The position numbers and the translations under genes are program-made. Below, one piece after another: positions 11,886 to 23,233 of a DNA stretch of 64,000 nucleotides. The first letter of the stretch is position 1. Each line of letters starts with the position of its first letter. Source of the stretch: Astropecten irregularis (Eukaryota > Echinodermata > Asteroidea > Paxillosida > Astropectinidae); NCBI GenBank assembly GCA_963971285.1, contig OZ020249.1:4650001-4714000 (forward strand), given 5' to 3'. The notes under the pieces are model-generated. The model was not told where the DNA came from, did not search any database, and saw nothing but the letters and a program-made list of their open reading frames with translations.

Positions 11886-12253
11886 AAAGGGATGGTACAT
11901 AATTGGTAAGACAAAATACACTTCATGACCACAGATTCACATAAAACTTACACAGTATAATGGTGATGATAGGAGAAAACATCCCATGGAATGTTTTTGT
12001 CTGAAATGGCATATTCGTTGAGAAATAAATGAAACTATTTTCCGATCGGAATAAATCGCTTCGAAGCGTCTTCCATTGAAATGTGTACAGTTCTCTGTAC
12101 ACGGGTTTTCACTATTTTCTCGTGACCCAGATGGCTGATTGACCTCAAACTTCTACAGGTTTGTCAGTTAGTAAGATATATGATGGATTACATAATGTGC
12201 TTTCACTGTCAGCAACGGTTTTGTCGCAAAAACCAGTTCTGTACCATCCCTTT
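11886..12253. mobile_element. Family D MITE, ~368 bp
   Basis: It begins AAAGGGATGGTACATAATTGG and ends ACCAGTTCTGTACCATCCCTTT. Copies with the same interior lie at 35968-36338 and 59940-60310. The interior includes TCGCTTCGAAGCGTCTTCCA. Confidence 0.85.
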
Positions 12254-13190
12254 AAGGGGTTAGCTAAACTCCAACTACATCTAAGGTTGACTTCATAAAA
12301 TGGAAGTTTATACCATAAACAGCTTTGCTAGGTATATGTGACTTCAAATTGTGGTATCACTTTGGAGAAAATGTGTTGATCATTTGAGGACAACAAAAAA
12401 CAAGATTTACTTTCTCACAATGCAACAGAAAAAGGGGCGTGGTCGTATTTTCTGCCCCCAAGTCCTTGATATGTATTTTGGTGAATGATTATGTGATTAT
12501 ATAATTCATAATCCATTCTCAGACAAATAACAATAAAATAAAAAAAAGTCAAAAGCAAGAGCTTAAACCCATTTGTTGAATTTTCTTTTGTTTTTCTAAA
12601 AAAATTGGGGGGAAAATTTCAATAATTTTTGTGACATTACACAAAAGTGCAACCACAATTTGAGGCCATAGTACCTAGAAATGTTCCCTGAGGTCTATTC
12701 CATCAGTTTCTGAAGTCAGACCTTAGATGTGGTTGGGGTTGAGAAGTCAAATTTATTCATGGTCCATGCTCCTTGTCAAGTAGTGGCCGATGCAAGTCAC
12801 TGCTATCCGGGTGGATACTCATGCATATGTGAGCCATGTTGAGTCAGTTTTGCAACTCTCTGAGCTTGGAGCTCTTCCCACTGGGCATCCGTAGTTCGTT
12901 AGGATCACGGAACTAAGTTCGCGGCAGAACGTCAAGCTTCCCTTTACGACAAACATATTTTGTAAACATGTGGTGTGAAATCTGCCATAATATTCACACA
13001 GGCCGCATTGTGATATATATCAATGGGACAAAAAGAAACGTTCTTCAACAGCTGCGCTAGTGTAATTTATTTCTGAATAATTATAAAAAATAGAAAGACA
13101 GGCCCTATAATATAAACGGCTCCATGAAAGCAAAAGACCAAAAACGAACACGGCCAGAAAGTAAACGGTGTGATGATGTATAGTGATAAG
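12254..13190. other. Intergenic sequence between XPO4 and the fucosyltransferase
   Basis: No gene, RNA or repeat could be supported here. The sequence is AT-rich and without long open frames. Confidence 0.5.
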
Positions 13191-13195
13191 TGTAT

Positions 13196-13372
13196 ACACT
13201 GTAAGTCCTCTATAGGGTATGACATCACATCATGGAGGTCGTGAGTTCGAATCCCACTTGACCCAGCGCATGATTTTTTGTTTTTGCATGTGCACTCCAA
13301 AGCACTGAGTATGTCATGCTTATTCACGTTGGTGAGTCGTCTGGCAGGCAGGACCGCATCCATGAGTCGATT
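13196..13372 (+). repeat. tRNA-derived SINE, second family
   Basis: GAGGTCGTGAGTTCGAATCC supplies a B box and is followed by CAAAGCACTGAGTATGTCAT. The same body lies at 44300-44450 on the other strand. Confidence 0.6.
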
Positions 13373-13496
13373 CTTTCCACAGTAATGGCTCCACCTTTAT
13401 GAACAAAGGGAATATCGATCACTTGCACCAATATCTTATTTCTTGCAGGGAATGCAACGTTCAACCAAGCCATCTAGCCCTAATAGTCAATTATCT

Positions 13497-13612
13497 TTGT
13501 TTGTATGGCAGTGCGGTGGAGCGCCTGTATGGTATTCAGGAGGTCTCTGGTTTGAATTTTTCTTTGTTCACCTTTTAACGACTTAACAATTCAGTAAGTT
13601 TCACTTGTGGTT
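13497..13612 (+). repeat. tRNA-derived SINE (family V) fragment
   Basis: GTGGAGCGCCTGTATGGTAT, then GGTCTCTGGTTTGAA, then the TTTTTCTTTGTTCACC tail. The B box is mutated and about 20 bp after it are deleted. Confidence 0.65.
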
Positions 13613-13708
13613 ATTTGATGATTATATTAATTAAAAAGCCGTATCCTCTTTGAGTGATCCCCATGTGCCGTTCCCAGGTTGCGGCATTGCTGCGCGTATC
13701 AGTGAAAT

Positions 13709-13938
13709 GATCCTTGGGATATGGCGGTGTGTGCGTGGTTTCATGGCTTCTGACTGTCAAACGAACAAAGATAATTGACTATTAGGGACACCACGTAGGG
13801 CTGGATGGCTGTAGAGCACATGTACGGCATTCGGAAGGTCGCCGGTTCGAATCCCGCTCCACTGGCTCCAGTCATTTTTTTTTCTTTGTTTACCTTTCAA
13901 TGACTTAAAAATTCAGTCAGTTTCCCTTGTGGTTATTT
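13709..13938 (+). repeat. tRNA-derived SINE (family V), near full length
   Basis: It has a 5' leader (GATCCTTGGGATATGGCGGT through GAACAAAGATAATTGACT), a tRNA-like region with B box GGTTCGAATCCCGCTCCACT, and the tail TTTGTTTACCTTTCAATGAC. The leader is shared with 42035-42262. Confidence 0.8.
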
Positions 13939-14061
13939 GATGATTGACCTAAATATTTGTTTAAATTTACTAATGTATTGGAGTAAAAGTTTAATACACG
14001 TATATGTATTAATCTATAATAGTCTAAAATGCTTAAAAAGAAAAATAATGCCGGGGGCCTT

Positions 14062-14666
14062 ATTTTTTCGTGCGCACGACATAATTATCTCCCTCTCTCC
14101 CCTCCACTTACACCCCACCTTTACCTATAAACCTTTCTTTTTAACCATTACTCCCCTCTTTCTCTCCTTTTGAATTTCGCACCCCCCCGTCCCCTTTTCT
14201 TTCCCATCCACCTTTCTTCCTCCTCCCCCTTACACACCCCACCCTACCCCTAGCATTACCTCCATTTCTCTTCGCCCTCTACCTGTCTTCCTTCCCCCTT
14301 CCTTCATTCCTCCATTTGTCCTTTTCGATATTACCACCCCACCCCACCCTTACTCCCACCGCCTTTAACCATTTTCAAATAGAACTAGAATTATGATGCC
14401 TCTTAAAGTTTTTTTCTTGAGCTTGGTATACACTACACTGATAAAAGCTTCTGAACACTTTTGGAGCGCATTCCGGTTCTTCTAATTTTCTGTGTTACAA
14501 ATAAATAAAAGTAAGATTTCTGTCTAAATATTAATCCATCAATTTGTTTGCTTTGTGGTTTATAGACGAATGGAACCTGTCTCTCTTTTTCTGCTTTCCA
14601 CATGCCACATGTATGATTTTGCTCCCCCTTTCACACATAATTATGTCGTGCGCACGAGATAAAAAA
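14062..14666. mobile_element. TIR element with GTGCGCACGACATAATTAT ends and pyrimidine-rich core
   Basis: TTTCGTGCGCACGACATAAT near 14066 is inverted near 14640. The first half of the interior (14084-14350) is almost all C and T on the plus strand. No coding capacity is visible. Confidence 0.65.
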
Positions 14667-15006
14667 AAAATTGAATGTCTCTTTAGGGGCTCCGTAGCAA
14701 AATAGTATATCACAGAAAAAATAAACCTTTCGGGAAGGCATCATGAAATTGACGAAATCCTGGGAACAGACGAAATTCTGGGGCGTTGATCTTTAAGTCT
14801 TAACGTCTTACGGAAGACATAAACCTACGTCACGTGACCAGGAACCCTGTCACAAATTTATTGCAATTCAAAGAAAAACTCAAATTAAAATTCAGAAATA
14901 TGTTAAAATTTAAACTAACGTTCAAACTCCATTGTTGAACATTCTTTTAAAATGGCGATAGATGACCAACCCCCAAAGAAAGGTTTGAATAAATACAAGC
15001 TTGCTT

Positions 15007-15371
15007 TAAAGGTAGTATCATTCTTTGGTAAGAGACCAAAACAGAAATGTTCACAGATTTACATATAACTTTCAGGGTATGAAGATGATGCTGGTAGAAA
15101 CCTTCCGTTAACATTTTTCCGCCTGAAATGGTGTAATTATCCAGAAATATAGTAAAACAACAACCAAAAATCCTTTTGATCTTTTAAAAGATCAAAAATA
15201 AAAGAGAGAAAAGACTTAAGAAATACTGTGGCCGTTTTTCACGATTTTCTCAAAAAGTGGGCACCTTATGGGATTGAAATTTCCACAGATGACTGTGACT
15301 GTATCTTCCTTGATATTTTTGCCCATGAATCTGTACTTCTTTGACAAAAATCAAAGTATGATACTTTACTT
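15007..15371 (+). mobile_element. Family A MITE
   Basis: It starts AAAGGTAGTATCATTCTTTGG and ends near CAAAGTATGATACTTTACTT. The interior matches the other family A copies, including the inverted AAAGATCAAAAATAAAAG core. Confidence 0.8.
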
Positions 15372-15462
15372 TCGTAAGTTCGATTCCATCACTCCCGAAC
15401 TTATCAAGCTACACTGGCTCCCTATCACTCAAAGAAACAAACTTTTGATTTTGGCGCCGTTG

Positions 15463-15466
15463 TCTG

Positions 15467-15498
<32 letters not shown>
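15463..15498. repeat. (TTGA)n microsatellite
   Basis: Consecutive GATT units run for about 36 bp downstream of the fucosyltransferase gene. Confidence 0.9.
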
Positions 15499-15499
<1 letters not shown>

Positions 15500-15700
15500 C
15501 AAAATGTAAACAGCACAAATTCGAATTGTTTTCGGTTATGACTCCGAATTCAACTCTTACTTCCTTCATTATATTCGGGTTGTTAGTCCATTGGTTGCTT
15601 GTCTGTCTGTCTGTCGGGCTGTCTTTGTCGATCCCCCCCCCCCCATCTGTCTCCCCAGCGGACTCAATGTTGTACTGCCTTCCCTGTCCCGGTGTACGTA

Positions 15701-18111
15701 TTACCATGGATTCCACTTCCCAAGTCCGAAGGCTGTAGAGTTCGCGTCGAATTCTTCAGCTTTTCGGCATGACTGGTAGAATTTGGTGTCCGTCAGAGGT
15801 GTTCGTTTCAACTTTCCCTTTTTCCCTTTTTCAATCACTGGAATCAAATCACACATTGCCGACTCGCCGAGCCGGTTAAACTGAGAAACACTGCCCTTGT
15901 ACTGCCATTCCAAGTAACGGACATACAGTTCGGGTTTAGAGTCCAACATTTTCAAATACCTGGCCAGTTCCTTGATGCTTTTGTAATCGCCAACGTATAT
16001 GAATGAGTTGGGAGGAAGTAACTCCTCGTAGATCTTCCGTCTAGGACCGTAGACTATCGGGACCACTCCTTGCATCAGCGGCTTCAGCCAAACTTTCTCT
16101 GTGATGTAATCCTGACATTCGGCATTCTCCAAGGACAGATAGAACTTGTACTGGCGCATCAAGTCCACCGTACATTTAGGCGAATACCTCGGTAGACATG
16201 TGAGATTCCCGCAACGTCCATAAACATCAACTGGGATGAATTTCTGAAGCTCTTTGACAAACTGGAGTCGCGGCCACCGGGTAAAATGACAATTGCTCGC
16301 CATCCAGGCAATGAGCTTAGTCTTTCCCTTCAGCCACTCATCTACCGATTTTGTCTGTTTTATCGCAGGCTTGGTAGGTCTGTAGATCCCGTACGGACGG
16401 GTTACGTCTGATGCACGGCTGTAAGTCCATGTTGCATCAACGTATAACAGTTCCCAGCTGCTTCCAAGGTAACAAGGGGGCTCCCAACTGGCGAACAAAC
16501 ATGTCTGGTTGAGATTTATAGGTGGGAAGGGCTGCGCCATGACAGTCACGTGGAACAGAACGGCGTCCATACCAGCCAATCCGTTCTTGGCGTCACCAAT
16601 GGTGACTTGGATGTCGCAGTCATAACTAGGACAGGTCACATTGGCCTGGATATACCTCCCCACCGTTTTAGAATGCTTCAGCAAATCTCCAATAACACCA
16701 TAGGCACGTCTGACGATCATATGATTTTCAGTGTCATACACCTGGACTCTGTAGTTGCGCCTCGGTTGAAAATGGCCAGCATACCACGAGGAGACACGAC
16801 CGAGCTCGAGGTAGATTTCCTTCTTGTCATAGTTGTTGAAAACTCGTGAAAGTATCAGCAGGAAGTACACTGCCGCTAGAAGAGCAAGAACTGATACCAG
16901 TGTCTGTCTCCGTCTCTGAAAATACATGTAACAACAAAGTATAATTTAGCTCACCCATTACACCTATTGTGTGATATTTGATCGGGTTATTTGTTTGTTT
17001 GTTGTTGTTTTTTTGCAGACGCACTTTCTTAAATATAAGTTTTCCTGGCCAACTAAAATTTTCCAATATCACGGAATTTAAGCGAAGACAGCCAGGCCAC
17101 CACCAATTTTGACACCGTTATTTCATATTGCTCAATAAATGACTAACCGCTTTATTTTTTTGTCGGATTAAAAGAAACTCCATTTGATATTCTTTAAGAA
17201 TATGGAATAGCGACAAACATAGGGCGTTTACGAAACGGAGATTTAGGCTCAGGCTCCAGCTCTGACATTCATTTATGCTGAAAATATAGGTTGTGGAGTT
17301 TTTCTTTTCAAACCATTAAGAGTCTACTTCAGAACCGCTGCTAAAAGCCTCTATTTTGATACCAGTAATTTCAGAATGGATTAACGAAAATTGAGAAACG
17401 GAGATTTAGGCTCAGGCTCCAGCTCTGACATTCATTTATGCTGAAAATATAGGTTGTGGAGTTTTTCTTTTCAAACCATTAAGAGTCTACTTCAGAACCG
17501 CTGCAAAAAGCCTCTATTTTGATACCAGTAATTTCAGAATGGATTAACGAAAATTGAGAAACGGAGATTTAGGCTCAGGCTCCAGCTCTGACATTCATTT
17601 ATGCTGAAAATATAGGTTGTGGAGTTTTTCTTTTCAAACCATTAAGAGTCTACTTCAGAACCGCTGCTAAAAGCCTCTATTTTGATACCAGTTATTTCAG
17701 AATGGATTAACGAAAATTGAGAAACGGAGATTTAGGCTCAGGCTCCAGCTCTGACATTCATTTATGCTGAAAATATAGGTTGTGGAGTTTTTCTTTTCAA
17801 ACCATTAAGAGTCTACTTCAGAACCGCTGCTAAAAGCCTCTATTTTGATACCAGTTATTTCAGAATGGATTAACGAAAATTGAGCCGGAGCCTAAGCCTC
17901 CGTTTGGTAAATGCCCATAGATAGAAAGAAACAATAATAAACATTGCTTTCTTAACTTTCGCGATGTCGACTTTTCGCGCGCTTAATAGGTCGATAGACT
18001 TGGCAAGATGGAGGCTCCGTAGCTTTTAACAGCATGCAAAGTGAATTTCAGAATTTCATGTAAAGAGATGTTCATAAAGCCAAGGTAATTGAAACTCACC
18101 CTTATAGCCAT
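15701..18111 (-). CDS. GT10-family alpha-1,3-fucosyltransferase
   Basis: This is a Golgi type II membrane enzyme that transfers fucose from GDP-fucose to glycans in alpha-1,3/4 linkage. Coding exon 1 (18100-18111) encodes MAIR and is followed by a strong donor (GTGAGT). The second exon (16915 down to 15701) starts after TTTTCAG and encodes RRRQTLVSVLALL onward, giving 408 residues. Visible parts: a basic cytosolic tail; a membrane anchor at about 8-28; a stem; the TWTYSRASDVTRPYG region (166-180); LIAWMASNC (205-213); DVYGRCGN (234-241); and the donor-binding signature FYLSLENAECQDYITEKVW (262-280) followed by GVVPIVYG. N-glycosylation sequons lie at about 96, 140, 241 and 396. The length fits the family. 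Acceptor specificity and orthology to a single human FUT cannot be read. An ATG just inside the intron (16925-16927) would give MYFQ instead of MAIR in the same frame. The intron contains an amplified MITE. Confidence 0.95.
17221..17917. mobile_element. Family F MITE with four tandem 163-bp units
   Basis: The outer ends are inverted: AGGGCGTTTACGAAACGGAG at 17221 faces CTCCGTTTGGTAAATGCCC ending about 17917. Four copies of a 163-bp unit fill the inside (starts 17232, 17395, 17558, 17721) and differ at only a few positions. The single-copy form lies at 38775-39017. It sits in the fucosyltransferase intron. Confidence 0.9.
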
Positions 18112-18283
18112 GATTTCCACGAACGACCTTTGTCACGCCGGGCAGGACCAACCTCGTCCCCAAACCAACATCGGCAAGTTATTAAAAAAATGAGACCAAT
18201 CTAAGCAACTCGATCGTGTACAATGAGAAATACACTCTGTCAGCGAACCAATTTCCTTTCAGACGGTTACAAACCGTGGCCAA

Positions 18284-18295
18284 GCCTTATATTAG
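18284..18295 (-). promoter_or_regulatory. Possible TATA-like box of the fucosyltransferase gene
   Basis: TAATATAAGG on the minus strand lies about 175 bases before the start codon. There is no supporting transcript evidence. Confidence 0.25.
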
Positions 18296-18890
18296 CTTCA
18301 ATGTGGTTTAAAGATTGGAACCACAGTGGTGGTTAGCAACTAAAAGGTTTTCCTTCCAAAATGGAAGGAGAGTGCTGTACTGCTGAAAACACAAACCTGA
18401 CTTTCCTTTTTTTGCGGGGATGTTTTAATGATGAACTGTTCATGGTTCGCGTACAAACAAAAATCCATAATACAGCAGATGTTAAAGAAAAGCTTGTTAT
18501 TAGTCCTTGAATTTATTATGATATTATTTCTATCATTCTCTTTTCCTGACACTGTATCATACAGCCTGGGCCGGAATGGCGGATGATTTTTTTTTGTCTT
18601 CTGCATTTAATTGCGCGATCATTGTTTCCATGCCATCTTCATCACGCGACTAACATGCATTTTCCATCTGAAACGAGCAAAGAAGAATGTGGACGATATA
18701 ATAGTCCTCTTTGCTTGATCATTCCACTGCTGTTCTGCAGTGTGATGCATAAATTCATAAGTCCAGTGATGGCATGCAAACATTGATGTATTATATTAAT
18801 GTTAAGTATGTAGTGTTAAGTAACTTCTAAATATGTATTCAGCGCATTTGAACATAATATTATGGAAATGCGCTATATAAATGCATTATT

Positions 18891-19558
18891 GGCTTTTCCG
18901 CATATTTGCGGAAAAGCTATATAATAAGATTTTTTTCTTTCTTCTTTTTTCCCCCACGGCCAATAGACTTAGCACACGTTTTCTTCTCTACACCACTTTT
19001 GCCATTTCACTTTATTACACAAAGTTCAAAGTTTGTATAGGCATAGTACATACAGCATAGATAGATTTGCCCGTGCGAACTACGTCATAATGACGTCATC
19101 AGGTGTCAAATTACAAGCGATTTGAATTTAATGATCAAAATCTTAAAAAATCAACAATAAATCTACCGTTTGAGATATTGAGTTGATTCTTTCGCCAAAT
19201 GTCAATGTTAGGTAAGGTCTTTCTTTGTGACACATTGGTTGACCTCTGTGACCTATACTTCCGGTCAAACAGGAAGTAGCTCCTCATTTAAAAGTGGTAA
19301 GAGCTATGATCATGATTCTTTCACCAAAAGTGAATGTTAGACAAGGTCTTTCTTTGTGAAACATTGCTTGACCTCTGTGACCTCTATTTCCGGTCAAACA
19401 GGAAGTAGCTCCTTATTTAAAAGTGGTAATTAAAAGCTAGGATCGTGATTCTTTCACCAAATATCAATGTTAGGCATGGTCTTTCACATACCTATTTAGA
19501 TCCAATGTTGCATGGATTCATAAATTAATTTAAAAAAAAAACATATAGCGGAAAAGCC
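18891..19558. mobile_element. TIR element with three internal ~130-bp repeats
   Basis: GGCTTTTCCGCATAT at 18891 faces ATATAGCGGAAAAGCC ending at 19558. A second inverted GCGGAAAAGC lies right after the first terminus, making a small hairpin. Three direct repeats start near 19186, 19313 and 19446 (GATTCTTTCACCAAA, then CTTCCGGTCAAACAGGAAGT in the first two). Confidence 0.75.
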
Positions 19559-19688
19559 CTAGGCCTATGTTCTGTTGCAGACAGACATAGACCTCTAGTT
19601 GTTATTATTATTATTATTATTATCGCGCAATCGGTATATTATATTAATACTCGCGTCAGTAGTCGTCAGTCAACCAATCATTTGTATC

Positions 19689-20043
19689 AAAGGTATAATC
19701 AATGAAATGTAAAGGTCACGGAACAGCACTCACACTTTTCCTGCATTATCCAGCATGTACATGAAATAATAAACCTGTGAACATTTCAGCTCAATCGGAC
19801 ATCTGAGTCACGCGAAAAGAGCGAAAAAACAGACTCAATATTTCTTATAAAGCATTATGGTTTTGATCTTACCTCGAGATCAAAACAGTTTTCGGTCTTT
19901 GTTGAACTAATTTCTGGATAAACACATCATTTCAGGCGGAAATATTCTAACGGTATGTTTCTACCAGCACCATCTTCATATCCTGAAAGTTATAGGTAAA
20001 TCTGTGAACATTTCTGTTTGGGTATGTTACCAATCCGGTAACC
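19689..20043 (+). mobile_element. Family B MITE
   Basis: It begins AAAGGTATAATCAATGAAATG and continues with the family body (AAACCTGTGAACATTTCAGC, then a GATC-centred hairpin around 19870-19890). The right end is degenerate near TATGTTACCAATCC. Confidence 0.7.
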
Positions 20044-20694
20044 CCATAGGTACCCCATAGTTACCCCATATAGTAGCCCTACACGAAGCACACCATATGA
20101 ACATTTACATTTTCCATTGAAAAAATAGCACAACAATGCCAGAAGTACTACATATGTGTAGTGAATTATTGCCTTGTTTTTTAATACGTCACCGTCTTTT
20201 AATCCAGTCATACTGAAAATGATCCTTAAATTCGGAACAGGCTGCTTGCAGATGCTCTACTTGTATAAAAATGATGATATCACAATTCTTTTCAAGAACC
20301 ACTGTTTACATTATGTCAAGTTTGTTATACCTAAATAACTGTCCATTGAACTTGTGAAACAATTTTGCAATTTCAAGCGTTAATTACCCCAATGTTAACT
20401 TGTGAAAGAGTTGTTACACAGTATTCTATGTCACAGTGTATTCTGTGGCCCACAGTGCCGGCTTCACAATGTGAAAGGCTCAATTAATTAAAACAAAAAC
20501 CTTTCAGCTGTTCACCATCCAACCAGTTATTTCACATACTGAATGTGAATGTGGATAGTGTTCAAACAATGTGTGCATGCAAACATGTGGTATGCACGCG
20601 TAGGTACACATTTTGAATTTGAAATTTTGAATTTGAAATGGACAGTGCATTTGGCACACAATAGAGCACGGAATGCTAATGATATATATCCCTT

Positions 20695-20857
20695 AAAGGT
20701 AGTATCATACTTTGGTTTTTATCAAAGAAATACAGATTCATGGGCAAAAATATCACCATTTCAGGCGGAAAAGCATCATCTTCATACCCTGAAAGTTATC
20801 CGTAAGTCTGTGAACATTTCTGTTTTTGGTGTCTTACCAAAGTATGATACTACCTTT
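20695..20857. mobile_element. Family A MITE, short internally deleted copy
   Basis: AAAGGTAGTATCATACTTTGG at the left faces CCAAAGTATGATACTACCTTT at the right. Total length is only 163 bp against about 330 bp for full copies. Confidence 0.85.
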
Positions 20858-21687
20858 AAAAAAACGTATCTCCCCAGTACACTGTTCATGCTGGTGAAAG
20901 GTATAGTCCTTCAATTACCATGGCATATTGTGTTTATAATGATTTGTTCGTGTCCAGGTAATATGTCACTTGAACAACCCAGCATCGAATGCTTACAACC
21001 CAATTACTAAATCAAAACATATATAGATGACGTTAAGTTATTTATAGAAAGGTTATAAACACTTCATAATCTGCCTCGAACAGCCATTATGTGATAGCTT
21101 GTTACTAATAGGAATACCGAGCAAGTGACCCATAATTATGTTATCAGTTATATTAATTTTAATCCTAAAATCAACAAGTCCATAAAGAGCAATGGATCGG
21201 CGACTTTCTAATTGAGTTTCAGCCTAAACATGACAATCATGTATTCTTAATTGTATGACATCGATTGTGTTGTATACATTTATATTGCATTCTGTATTAA
21301 GTGGTGGAGATTACCAAGAAAGTTTGAAACAAATTGTTGTATTGCATTTTGCGGTTATGTTACAAAATACACAATTAACGTGTCACAAAGAAGTTCTCAT
21401 CTTTTATCAGAGTAATCAAATCACATAAAGCAAGGTCTCGCACAAAGCACTTAATAAGTGTTATGAAATGCAAAACAACCCTAACTTTACCAAAAATCAG
21501 AGTAATACAAGTAAATATGATCAGCAAATTGGATGTTGTCCCGAGAAACCGTTTACTTTCATTTGATGTATAAAGTGTATTTAGCATTCTGCGTATAGTG
21601 TTGGAAATAACCCAACAGGTAAAATTGTAGTTATTGTATTTTTTTTATAATAATGTTTCAAAATATACACTAAAATCTTATGGAATG

Positions 21688-21825
<138 letters not shown>

Positions 21826-21859
21826 CAGAACATTAATACGGACCAGCTAATTGCACGTA

Positions 21860-23090
21860 GTTAAGGCAACCATTGTTTTTGTTTGTATAAAAACTGAGTG
21901 TTTTATAAAGTTTACATGCAGGTAAAGTTAGTATTCTGTATACAGCAGTAGAAATAACCGAAAAGCTTTTTGATTATATATAAAAATATATCCATTTTGA
22001 ATGAACGTTTTATGAAATGAAAAAAAAAACCACCAGAAATAAATAAATTGTAATAAATTTTAATATTTAATCAAAGGAAATAAAATTCTAAAAAGGGGGA
22101 AAAGTCTTGCAAAACGAAACAAAAAACAAACAAACAATGGTTTCTGTACGTTGTGGTTGTGGCTAAAAATCAACACACTTTCAGATAATATAAGAATAAG
22201 AATCATTCCACTGGGTATTTTTATTGAAGGATATCAAAAGATGACAAACGAATCTATCGGAAATTCGATGGTACATGTATGTAAAATGAATACGTTTTTG
22301 AATTTGCCTTTCAAGTATTTGTAAGAAACCAATGGTGTTGTAGAAAGTGTATTTTGCATTTTGTATATACATTGTAGTGGTAGAAATTACCAAAATATAT
22401 GGAAAATTGTAGTACATGTAATTGCATTTTGAATAATTATGTTTCAAAATATACTGTTAATGTGTTACGAATTATTTCTCATCTTTTAGCAAAGTATAGC
22501 CTAATTAAGTAAAACTGTTAATACCTGGCATAAAAAATAGAGGCGCTATAGACGTATCTCTTATTTTCTGTTTTGCTTTTGTAGTCATAAAAAACGTACA
22601 TTTTGTTTGCCTTGGACTCAAAACACAAATTTCATTTCCAAAGCTTAACTGCTTACAAATGCCATCATCACATTTCAGGACAGCTTAACTTAAGACCTTG
22701 TGGATGATTTAGAGACTGAATATGTTTCGCACTTTGTACATGTATCCGTGTCCAACGAAATTTGAAAACGTGTAATTTATGACAAATAAATAAACTTGTT
22801 GCAGTTGATGTTTACACTTGAATGGTTTAATGAAGTTGTTCCATCCGTGGCGTTCAGCAAACTGCAGCAAAAACCTGTCAATTAACAATTGTGTTAAGCA
22901 GAATCACTATGAAGACATCATCAACGAATGGTAACAACTTTAAGCAACTTATTTCGAGGAAAGATTTCAGATGACGCCAATGATCGTGCACTGTTCGCAG
23001 CTGGCATTATTGGGTGTGTGCACTAGTGATGCCGGTGCCATACTGAACAATAATTCGTGCAACACAAAATGGATGCCGGTCACTGCTATT
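21860..23090. other. AT-rich intergenic sequence
   Basis: No gene or structured repeat could be supported. A fragment of the family E text (CACATTTCATAAAACTGTTA) begins near 23100. Confidence 0.5.
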
Positions 23091-23233
23091 AACAAACAGG
23101 GGCACATTTCATAAAACTGTTAAGTATAAACATTTGCTAAGCATGACATTTCTGTCTTCATTAAAACAGGGTTAACAACCACATTTCCACGTGTTGTGTA
23201 TCACTTGCAATTGTTGTTTGGCTGTTGTTCTAT

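Noticed and set aside
20549-21010. 153-codon plus-strand frame
   Set aside because: Its middle is the family A MITE (20695-20857), and the remainder has no similarity I recognise.
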